A stretch of DNA of 64,000 nt from Aurantimonas manganoxydans SI85-9A1 (lineage in GTDB: Bacteria; Pseudomonadota; Alphaproteobacteria; Rhizobiales; Rhizobiaceae), in assembly GCF_000153465.1 (NCBI RefSeq), contig NZ_CH672387.1, forward strand, positions 521,160 through 585,159, written 5' to 3'. Below, piece after piece: positions 52,728 to 60,019 of this stretch. Numbering within the stretch: the stretch's first letter is position 1; each line of letters starts with the position of its first letter. Under the pieces are notes generated by a model that was given only the letters and a program-made list of their open reading frames with translations, searched no databases and had not been told where the DNA came from. The translations under genes were made by a program, and so were the position numbers.

Positions 52728-53927
52728 TCAGCGTGCCACGGCTGGCAGGCTAACGAACGGATCATCGCTCAGGGGAGCGACGGATTCCAGTGTCATGTAC
52801 CTGGCCCGCTGAACCGCCCACTCATCATTTTGCTCGAGCAGCAGCGCGCCGACGAGGCGCTGGATGGCCTCATCGTTGGGAAAGATGCCGACGACGTCGG
52901 TGCGCCGCTTGATCTCGCCGTTCAGCCGCTCGATCGGATTCGTGCTGTGCAATTTGGCCCGATGCTCCCTAGGGAAGGTCATGTAGGCCAGCACGTCGGG
53001 CTCGGCCTCGTCGAGGATGGCAGCGAGCTTCGGCACCTTTGGCCGGATCTGGTCGGCGACGGAGCGCCATTGCTGGCTGGCGGCCTCTGGCGTCTCTTGG
53101 GCAAAGGCGGTGGCGATGAAGGCGGAGACGACACGACGGCCGCTCTTGCCAGCATGGGCCAGGACGTTGCGCATGAAGTGCACGCGGCAGCGCTGCCATG
53201 TCGCCGTTAGCACCTTGGTGACCGCGGCTTTGATGCCCTCGTGAGCGTCGGACACGACGAGCTTCACGCCGCGAAGGCCGCGTCGGGTCAGCTTTCTCAG
53301 GAACTCGGTCCAGATCGGCTCGGCTTCCGAGGTGCCGATCTCCATGCCGAGAACCTCACGCCGGCCATCGGCGTTGACGCCGACGGCGATGATCACGGCA
53401 ACCGAGACGATGCGGCCGCCGCGGCGGACCTTGAGGTAGGTGGCGTCGATCCAGAGATAGGGCCAGTCGCCTTCGATCGGCCGCTCCAGAAAGGCTTTTA
53501 CCTTGCCGTCGATCTCTTCACACAGCCTCGACACCTGGCTCTTGGAGATGCCGGTCATGCCCATCGCCTTGACCAGGTCGTCGACCGAGCGCGTCGAGAT
53601 GCCCTGGACATAGGCCTCTTGAATGACGGCCGTCAGGGCCTTCTCGGCCATGCGCCGCGGCTCCAGAAAGCCGGGAAAGTAGCTGCCCCTGCGCAGCTTT
53701 GGGATGCGCAACTCGACTGTGCCGGCTCTCGTCTGCCAGTCCCTGTCGCGGTAGCCATTGCGCTGGGCGAGGCGCTCGGCACTCTTCTCGCCATAGCCGG
53801 CGCCAGTCGCGGCACCGACCTCCAGTTCCATCAGCCGCTCGGCGGCAAAGCCGATCATCTCGCGCAGCAGATCGGCATCAGGGGTCTTCTCCAGAAGGCT
53901 GCGCAGGCCCATCATGTCATTGGTCAT
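52728..53927 (-). CDS. IS256-family transposase
   Basis: A 399-residue DDE transposase. Catalytic residues can be placed: Asp in [11 protein letters not shown], Asp in [14 protein letters not shown], and Glu in [21 protein letters not shown]. The C/H motif [11 protein letters not shown] lies before the last Glu, as in all IS256 (Mutator-like) enzymes. The start at 53927 follows GGAGATCCCCTG; 11 in-frame codons upstream lack a site. The gene looks intact and may still be active. Confidence 0.94.
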   Translation of the reverse strand: MTNDMMGLRSLLEKTPDADLLREMIGFAAERLMELEVGAATGAGYGEKSAERLAQRNGYRDRDWQTRAGTVELRIPKLRRGSYFPGFLEPRRMAEKALTAVIQEAYVQGISTRSVDDLVKAMGMTGISKSQVSRLCEEIDGKVKAFLERPIEGDWPYLWIDATYLKVRRGGRIVSVAVIIAVGVNADGRREVLGMEIGTSEAEPIWTEFLRKLTRRGLRGVKLVVSDAHEGIKAAVTKVLTATWQRCRVHFMRNVLAHAGKSGRRVVSAFIATAFAQETPEAASQQWRSVADQIRPKVPKLAAILDEAEPDVLAYMTFPREHRAKLHSTNPIERLNGEIKRRTDVVGIFPNDEAIQRLVGALLLEQNDEWAVQRARYMTLESVAPLSDDPFVSLPAVAR

Positions 53928-53998
53928 CAGGGGATCTCCGGTTGCAGTTAGGTCTCGCAACCCAAGCCTAACCGGAAACCGCTGGTGACCACCGCGCC

Positions 53999-54044
53999 GC
54001 CAATCTCGTCCTACAGCGCGATGAAAGGCGCGGACGAGATTGGC
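53999..54044. repeat. 13-base perfect inverted repeat in the IS256 leader
   Basis: GCCAATCTCGTCC (53999-54011) and GGACGAGATTGGC (54032-54044) lie between the right terminal repeat and the transposase start, with a 20-base gap. In the transposase mRNA leader, or in read-through RNA from outside, this would form a strong hairpin. Such leaders can lower transposase expression from impinging transcription. Confidence 0.7.
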
Positions 54045-54080
54045 GACGCTATCGCCGAGCTACACCACCTATGGGGACAC

Positions 54081-54365
54081 GACCTTGACTGGTGTGAAAG
54101 GTCGAGGAGGGCGATGCGTCGACGGAAGGCACGGCGGGCGTGCATACCGCCTGTCGATGGAAGGCAAGAAGGAGGGTCAGAACGCCTACCTGACCTCCCG
54201 TTCGGAATGCTCGCCCTCATCGCCCATGAGCGTGGTCTTCTGGTCGACCAGTCGGCTGTCGACACGATCGTCTATATCGACTGCCGATGACGACGTTGCA
54301 GCCGCCTCGATTGACTCTCCGTAAAACTCGGCGCGTAGCTGTGAGTTCGCGCTGAGGGACTGAAC
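54081..54365. other. Unassigned DNA after the IS element
   Basis: About 285 bases. Frames here run through the IS boundary and match nothing I recognise; none continues the interrupted integrase. It probably represents the remains of a gene left after a deletion next to the IS. Confidence 0.4.
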
Positions 54366-54575
54366 ATGACGGCTCATGATTTTATCGAGTGGCTAGATAT
54401 GATGTGGTTTTCCGACGATGAAGCCGCTCGACGTTTGTCCATTACGGTGTCGGACGTGACTGAGTTCAAATGCGAAGGCACCAGCCGAACTGTCGGGCTC
54501 GCCTGTGCAGCGATCGCCGTTGGGGTGCCGTCGTGGACCACGAAGCGTAGATCCAAGGCAGAGGTCGCTGCTTAG
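54366..54575 (+). CDS. Small helix-turn-helix-like protein (69 residues)
   Basis: The first 50 residues (FIEWLDMMWFSDDEAARRLSI, then TVSDVTEFKCEGTSRTVGLACAAIAVG in part) fit the spacing of a Cro/XRE-type helix-turn-helix in which a Trp-Phe-Ser-Asp-Asp turn leads to the first helix and a recognition helix follows. Small proteins of this pattern are common in islands and prophages. The ATG at 54366 has GAGGGA about 9 bases upstream. The DNA-binding role is an inference from pattern; family and target are unknown. Confidence 0.55.
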   Translation: MTAHDFIEWLDMMWFSDDEAARRLSITVSDVTEFKCEGTSRTVGLACAAIAVGVPSWTTKRRSKAEVAA

Positions 54576-54684
54576 ATCCGGGATCTTATAGACTGGTCCT
54601 CCTGACGGACGGCTGCCTCCCGTACTGGAATGAATGGAAACTCGCGGCTTTCTACCATCATCCTGCGCGCAAAGGTTTCCTTCG

Positions 54685-54915
54685 ATGAAAACTGCACGAG
54701 CGACGGTATTTCGAAAATACGGCATCCACGAAATTGACGAAATGCGCAAATCTCTGGAAATTATGCTCAATCGCGAAGGCGTCCGCGACCCTATCTTGCT
54801 CGAAGAGCGGCTCCGAACATATATTCTCGCCGGGATCGACCCAAAGGATATGGCCTCGTGCGCTCTATCAACGACAGCATTGATGGATGCAGACGCCGCG
54901 TGTCGACGCCAGTAG
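54685..54915 (+). CDS. Hypothetical island protein (76 residues)
   Basis: Starts MKTARATVFRKYGIHEIDEM and is predicted helical, with a Lys/Arg-rich start and an acidic middle. I do not recognise a family. The Met at 54685 has AAAGG about 10 bases before it; the frame is open 17 codons further up (54634). It follows the helix-turn-helix gene by 109 bases and may be co-transcribed. Codon use is less GC3-biased than in the core genes, in line with island DNA. Confidence 0.45.
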   Translation: MKTARATVFRKYGIHEIDEMRKSLEIMLNREGVRDPILLEERLRTYILAGIDPKDMASCALSTTALMDADAACRRQ

Positions 54916-55254
54916 ATACTTATGAAAATCCCGGCCATCCAACAGCCACCGATGAGCCTTCGTGCTTTGCCATTCAATGGAATGCCTCCGGAATCGCCGG
55001 CATGAGAACTTTAGCACCTCGCGAAGCTTTCTGAACCTTGGCTAAACGACCTGTTCATACTGACCTTATGCGCGCTCGACTAACCGGACATCAGCAGCGC
55101 GAGGTATTCCCCGCGCAATTTGATGCATTCTTATCACTGCCTGCTCTCTGGGCTCATTCTTCCGAGAGAGAAGGCCGCATTCGAAGACCTGGCACCAAGG
55201 CTTCATAACAGACCTCTTATTTCAGCCCGCGCCAGTCACAAGTACGATCTGATA
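54916..55254. other. Intergenic region, no gene seen
   Basis: About 340 bases between a rightward small gene and the leftward histidine kinase. It is AT-richer than the core genome. No frame, RNA or clear terminator could be supported. Confidence 0.4.
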
Positions 55255-56922
55255 TTACCGCACTAGCTTCCCGATCTCAGCCGCTAGCTGCGCTTGGGTA
55301 TACGGCTTCCCGAGCCTCGGCAGCTCGATTTCAGAACCGGACGGCATCTCTGCGTATCCTGTGGCCAGAAGAATCGGCAGGCTTGGACGAAGCTCATGAA
55401 CCGCACGGGCAAGCAGACCGCCGTTCATCTTCGGCATAGAAAAGTCCGTGATCATCAGGTCAAACTGCTCACCGGCATTCAGAATCTCAAGCGCTTTCGC
55501 TCCCGAGCTCGCCTCGACGACTTCGTGACCAAGGTCTTCGAGCATGTCGACAGTGCTCATCGAAATCAGCGGATCGTCGTCTACCATCAGGATCCGGCAA
55601 CTGCCGGTCACTGCCGAAATTTCGAGATCTGGCCTAGCAGCCGGTACTTCGCTTGCGCTGGCGGCGACCGGAAGCCATAGCTCCGCACGCGTCCCTATGC
55701 CAACCGTGCTTGTCAGCCGCAACGATCCACCCAGTTGTTCGGCAAGGCCCTGAATCATCGACAGCCCGAGACCGGTTCCCTTGCCGACGCCCTTTGTCGA
55801 GTAGAAAGGCTCGGTCGCCCGCTTCAGCGTCTCCTCGCCCATGCCGGAGCCAGTGTCGGAGACCGAAAGTCGGACGTAGGTGCCCGATCGCAGTACCATC
55901 CCTTCGAACGTCTTCGGCATGTCCACCTCGATCGTTAGGCTGCCGCCGTCCGGCATTGCATCACGTGCGTTCACTGCGAGATTGAGCAGAGCCAGCTCGA
56001 GCTGGTTTCCGTCGACGAGAGCCAGCGGCATGCCTTCCGGAAGTACGACATGCTGCTCAATCGTCGAGCCGAGGGATCGGTCCAATAGGTCCGCCATTCC
56101 CCTCACGAGCTCGATGAGGTTCGTCGGAGCGAGGGTGAGCTCCTGCCTTCTAGCGAATGCCAAAAGTCTCTGGGTGAGTGCGGCGCCACGCTGCGCACCC
56201 TTCACAGCTCCTTCGACTAAGCGTTCAGCCTTCGCATCGAGCGTCATATGACGCTTCAGAAGTTCTAGGTTTCCCAGAACTGCCATGAGCAAATTGTTGA
56301 AGTCGTGCGCGATGCCGCCCGTAAGCTGACCGATCATCTCCATCTTCTGCGCCTGCCTCAGAAGAATTTCCGTTCGCTCGCGCTGTTCAACCTCCATCAC
56401 CAGTTTTTCGTGAGCTGCCTGCATTTCCCCCGTCCGCTCGGCGACACGCGTCTCCAAAGTCTCGTTCGCCTGCCTGAGCCGCTCGTCGCGCTCGTGCAAC
56501 TCGACGATACGGGCACGAGCCTCGAACTGCCTTTCACGACTTCTGGAAGCGGTCTTCGCTAGACTGATGAACGTCGCGGGATGGAACGGACGCTCGAGGA
56601 ACGTCACGTTCAGCAGAAGTTCGGCAAGCTGCGTCGTCGCAGGATTTCGCTGCGAACTCTCCGAGCGCCGCGTCAGCACGATGAAGGGGTAGTCCGACCA
56701 CGGATCCTGTGCGGTGAGGCGATCGTGCAATGGCTTGAGATCTGCGCCTCGAAAGGATTCCTCGGTCACGATCGCGAAACCACTGCCGTTGCCGATCCGG
56801 CAGATCAGCTCCTGGTAGCTCTCACATATGACCGGCTGCATGCCGGCATCCTCTAGGATTCGCGCGGCGATGGCAGCGTCCCGGCCGCCGGGCGACAGGA
56901 TGAGGGCGGTCAGTGCCGGCAT
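55255..56922 (-). CDS. Hybrid histidine kinase with receiver domains, paired with KaiC-like protein
   Basis: A 555-residue cytoplasmic protein with no membrane segment. In order: an N-terminal receiver-like domain (about 1-125) lacking an obvious phospho-acceptor Asp (FAIVTEESF at that place), a coiled coil (about 135-190), a HisKA domain with phospho-His 206 in GGIAHDFNNLL, an HATPase domain (DTGSGMGEE, GTGLGLSM), and a C-terminal receiver with phospho-Asp 493 in LMITDFSMP. The ATG lies 2 bases after the KaiC-like stop, so the two are coupled. This arrangement suggests the ATPase gates the kinase, as in KaiC-linked two-component outputs. There is no DNA-binding output domain, so a further regulator is needed. 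Confidence 0.88.
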   Translation of the reverse strand: MPALTALILSPGGRDAAIAARILEDAGMQPVICESYQELICRIGNGSGFAIVTEESFRGADLKPLHDRLTAQDPWSDYPFIVLTRRSESSQRNPATTQLAELLLNVTFLERPFHPATFISLAKTASRSRERQFEARARIVELHERDERLRQANETLETRVAERTGEMQAAHEKLVMEVEQRERTEILLRQAQKMEMIGQLTGGIAHDFNNLLMAVLGNLELLKRHMTLDAKAERLVEGAVKGAQRGAALTQRLLAFARRQELTLAPTNLIELVRGMADLLDRSLGSTIEQHVVLPEGMPLALVDGNQLELALLNLAVNARDAMPDGGSLTIEVDMPKTFEGMVLRSGTYVRLSVSDTGSGMGEETLKRATEPFYSTKGVGKGTGLGLSMIQGLAEQLGGSLRLTSTVGIGTRAELWLPVAASASEVPAARPDLEISAVTGSCRILMVDDDPLISMSTVDMLEDLGHEVVEASSGAKALEILNAGEQFDLMITDFSMPKMNGGLLARAVHELRPSLPILLATGYAEMPSGSEIELPRLGKPYTQAQLAAEIGKLVR

Positions 56923-56924
56923 CC

Positions 56925-58424
56925 CTACAGCATGCCTTCTGGAACGGACCTCGGTCCGCCTTCCGAGCTGCCGATGAAAGTAGGAACGCCGCGAAGCACG
57001 CCTTGGAACTCCTTTAGCGGTGGTCCGAGGATCAGGCCAGTCACTCCGATCTTGTACTCGCGGATGGTATCCTCATGTCGACCCGTTCTCTTCTTGATAA
57101 CGGAGACCGCCCGACGGACTTTGCCGAGAGCTTCAAAATATCGGAGCAGGATGACTGTGTCCGCGATGTACGTCAGATCTACAGGGGACTTCATGTCGCC
57201 GACGAGACCATGCTGCGCGACCGTCAGGAAGGTAGTTGTCCCACGCCGGTTCAGGTATTGGATCAGCTCGTGAATGTGTAGCGTCAGGGCACCTTCAGCC
57301 GGCATCGCTGCCTGATATCCGTTGAGGCTGTCAATGACGACGGTTTTTGCATCTGAACTGTCGACGCGATCCCGGACACGGTGAGCAAATTCGCCAGGGG
57401 AAAGCTCTGCCGCATCGACTTGCTCGATAAGCAGCAGCCCTGCATCCCTCATCGCCTCGAGATCCATTCCCAAAGCCTTCGTCCGGTCGAAAAGCAGGCC
57501 GAGCTCTTCATCGAAGATGAACATCGCCACCTTCTCGCCCCTCGCGACGGCCGCGACGGCGAACTGGAAGCAGAAGGTGCTCTTTCCGGTGCCGGCCGGG
57601 CCCAGGACCAATGTGCTGGAACCCTGTTCAAGCCCCCCCCCGACCAGCGCGTCGAGTTCGCCGATGCCGCTGGTCATCTGCATGCGAGCGAAGGGAATGC
57701 GGTGCTCTGACGCGACTAGCCGTGGAAATACCTGCACGCCGCCATTCTTGATGACCATGTCGTGGTAGCCGCCTCTAAAAGACTGACCGCGATACTTCAT
57801 GATGCGAAGTCGTCGGCGTTCCGAGCCGTATTCTGGAGCCAGTTCCTCCAGCTTGATCACGCCATGCGCGATCGAATGGACAGTTTTGTCCATCGTGTCC
57901 GTCGTGAGGTCGTCAAGGAGGAGGACGGTGACGTTCTTCGTGGCGAAGAAATGCTTCAGCGCCAAGATCTGCCGACGGTAGCGAAGTGAACTCTGTGCGA
58001 GAAGGCGTATCTCGGAAAGGCTGTCGAGGACAACACGGGAAGGCTGGATGCGTTCGAAGGCGTCGAAGATTGCCTTCGTCGTCTCGCCCAGCTCAAGGTC
58101 CGAAGAATACAAAAGGCTCTGCTGGGAATCTGGATCTAACAGGCTTTCGGGAGGGACGAGCTCGCTTACTTCGATCGCATCGCCGAGGTCCCAGCCATGC
58201 GATCTCGCGCCAGTCCGCAGTTCCTTCTCTGTCTCCGACAGGGTTATGTAGAGGCCTCTCTCGCCGATCTCGGCACCGCTCATGAGAAAGCTAAGAGCAA
58301 TAGTGGTCTTGCCGGTGCCAGGACTGCCTTCCATCAGAAAGACATGACCAGGAGCCAGACCACCGACGAGGATGTCGTCAAGACCCGCTACACCAGTCTT
58401 CGCTTTGATAAGTGCAGTTTCCAT
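56925..58424 (-). CDS. KaiC-like double RecA-domain ATPase
   Basis: A 499-residue protein with two RecA/KaiC domains. Walker A motifs are GSPGTGKTT (residues 33-41) and GPAGTGKST (from about 275). The CI-type catalytic Glu pair lies in LSETEKEL. In canonical KaiC the CII autophosphorylation sites are Ser431/Thr432; the aligned stretch here reads DLTYIADTVILL, so Thr and Tyr take their place. No kaiA or kaiB is nearby. The start at 58424 follows GGAGCC with a 7-base gap; two Met codons further up are weaker. KaiC homologues outside cyanobacteria can act in timing or stress signalling; the coupled kinase supports a signalling role. Confidence 0.87.
   Translation of the reverse strand: METALIKAKTGVAGLDDILVGGLAPGHVFLMEGSPGTGKTTIALSFLMSGAEIGERGLYITLSETEKELRTGARSHGWDLGDAIEVSELVPPESLLDPDSQQSLLYSSDLELGETTKAIFDAFERIQPSRVVLDSLSEIRLLAQSSLRYRRQILALKHFFATKNVTVLLLDDLTTDTMDKTVHSIAHGVIKLEELAPEYGSERRRLRIMKYRGQSFRGGYHDMVIKNGGVQVFPRLVASEHRIPFARMQMTSGIGELDALVGGGLEQGSSTLVLGPAGTGKSTFCFQFAVAAVARGEKVAMFIFDEELGLLFDRTKALGMDLEAMRDAGLLLIEQVDAAELSPGEFAHRVRDRVDSSDAKTVVIDSLNGYQAAMPAEGALTLHIHELIQYLNRRGTTTFLTVAQHGLVGDMKSPVDLTYIADTVILLRYFEALGKVRRAVSVIKKRTGRHEDTIREYKIGVTGLILGPPLKEFQGVLRGVPTFIGSSEGGPRSVPEGML
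57633..57641 (-). repeat. Nine-base G tract (coding strand) in the KaiC-like gene
   Basis: The coding strand carries nine consecutive G residues encoding Gly-Gly-Gly in DALVGGGLEQG, just upstream of the second P-loop. A one-base slip would shift the frame and remove the CII domain. Runs this long are prone to slippage. Confidence 0.8.
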
Positions 58425-59038
58425 AATCGGCTCCATGCAGGATATGGGCGATGCAGTTTCCAGCCCGCATAGTTGATCGGTAGCCGCAGCAACGGATGCT
58501 GGCAATCGCTAAACCTGCGATGAAGCGAACTTGAAAGCAAACCAACCGGAGGCTTCATATCTCGCATGGAAGGCGTTCATTCGTATCCGGAAGACGATGT
58601 TCGCTACATGCTCAACGGCACAATCTGCTCACGATCCGGCTCTCCGACAAAACCAATTGTGGCAGAAGGGCCACTTGGCAAAATGCTGCCTCGTCAGAAC
58701 AACTTGAACGTGCGACTGGCAGGTTAACACTATACCGACCGCATAGCGGACGGTCGGCTTTGCGCCCATTCCGGCTGTTGGATTCGCTCGAGGGCGATCC
58801 CGTAAGCGGTCGTTCGATACATACCCGATTTGCTTGCGACCGCGGCCGTGGTTAGTTACCCAAGACACGTCGGCAATTAGCTCCGGGGCACAAGGGGCGC
58901 CCGTTCGGAGTTCGCCGACTCTATTTGCACAGGGCGAGGCTCAAACATCTATTCGTCTGACCGCATTCTCGATAGAGCGAAAAAAGAACTGCGGAGACTA
59001 CTGTCGTCGATTGCATCACGGCGCCGCAGGGAGAGCTT
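58425..59038. other. Intergenic region between the KaiC-like and TIR genes
   Basis: About 610 bases with divergent flanking genes. Small open frames on both strands lack ribosome sites and codon bias, so I see no supported gene. It should contain the promoters of both modules. The DNA is less GC-rich than the core. Confidence 0.45.
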
Positions 59039-60019
59039 ATGGTGGCGAGTGTGTTTTTTTCGTACTCTCATGTGGATGAGGCGCTGCGGGACCTTGTGGA
59101 GACCCAGCTCGCTCTACTGAAGCGTCAGGGAATCATCGAGACTTGGCATGACAGGCGGATCGGTGCGGGCGAGGAGTTTGCCGGCGCTATCGAGCAGCAT
59201 GTAGAAACTGACGACGTCATCCTGCTACTCGTCAGCGCGGACTTTATCGCCTCCGACTATTGCTACGATATCGAGATGAAGCGCGCGATGGAGCGGCATG
59301 AAGCCGGAGAGGCAATTGTTATCCCCGTGATCTTACGTGCTTGCGACTGGCATGGGGCTCCGTTCGGCAAGCTCAACGCCACCCCGCTCAACGGCACGCC
59401 GATCACGCAATATCCGGATCGCGATCAGGCGTTGCTCGAAGTCACAAAGGCGGTTCGGGGAGCAGTGGCTCGCTTGGCGCCCAAGGTTTCGCCATCCATC
59501 GCGACCCGACACGTCATTGCCGAAGCTGAGGCGGCGCGTTCCTCCCTTCCGGCCGGTCCTCGGTCCAGCAATCTCGCCCTCGTAAAGGTATTTACTGAGC
59601 GGGATAAGGACCGCTTCCAGCGGGACAGCTTCGAATATTTGGCGCGGTTCTTCGAAAACTCGCTCGGCGAGTTCGCAGCTAGGAACGACGGGATTGAGGG
59701 CGATTTTCGTCGTATTGACGCGGATCGCTTCGCGGCGGTCGTCTACAAGCAGGGGCAGGCTGTGTCCCGCTGCACGGTGTTCCTAGGAGACCGCACCTTC
59801 GCCGGCGGCATTGCGTACTCGGCGTCGGAGACGTCCGCCAGCAATGGCTACAATGAGCTTCTATCAGTCGAGGCAGACGACCAATCCATGTTTCTGCGTA
59901 GCATGGGCATGGCGGCGATGAGTGGGAATCGAGACGCAGCAAAGCTAACGCAGGAAGGCGCGGCCGAACTTTATTGGGGGATGCTTATCGAGCGCCTTCA
60001 GCCGAGCCGATGGGGGTAG
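59039..60019 (+). CDS. TIR-domain protein of a putative defence module
   Basis: A 326-residue protein. Residues about 3-140 form a TIR domain: VFFSYSHVDEALRDLV at the start, the DDVILLLVSADFIASDYC strand-helix, and Glu79 in CYDIEMKRAME at the position of the catalytic Glu of NAD-cleaving TIR domains. Residues about 165-326 form a separate alpha/beta domain I do not recognise. It may sense a signal or partner. The start at 59039 follows CAGGGAGAGC. Its end overlaps the next gene by 10 bases in another frame, so the two proteins are made together. Bacterial TIR proteins usually deplete NAD+ or make a signal on phage infection; that role is inferred. Confidence 0.85.
   Translation: MVASVFFSYSHVDEALRDLVETQLALLKRQGIIETWHDRRIGAGEEFAGAIEQHVETDDVILLLVSADFIASDYCYDIEMKRAMERHEAGEAIVIPVILRACDWHGAPFGKLNATPLNGTPITQYPDRDQALLEVTKAVRGAVARLAPKVSPSIATRHVIAEAEAARSSLPAGPRSSNLALVKVFTERDKDRFQRDSFEYLARFFENSLGEFAARNDGIEGDFRRIDADRFAAVVYKQGQAVSRCTVFLGDRTFAGGIAYSASETSASNGYNELLSVEADDQSMFLRSMGMAAMSGNRDAAKLTQEGAAELYWGMLIERLQPSRWG

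Larger units (their letters stand above)
52666..54080 (-). mobile_element. IS256-family insertion sequence (complete, 1415 bp)
   Basis: Imperfect terminal inverted repeats begin GTGTCCCACCATGTGGTGTA (left, from 52666) and, read inward from 54080, GTGTCCCCATAGGTGGTGTA. They enclose one transposase gene on the minus strand. Length is typical for the family. The 8-9 bases flanking the ends (CTGTGATA left, GACCTTGA right) do not match, so the usual target duplication is absent, which suggests an adjacent deletion or recombination between copies. Confidence 0.88.

Noticed and set aside
58629..58868. 79-codon frame on the minus strand between KaiC-like and TIR genes
   Set aside because: No ribosome site, no coding bias and no recognisable domain.
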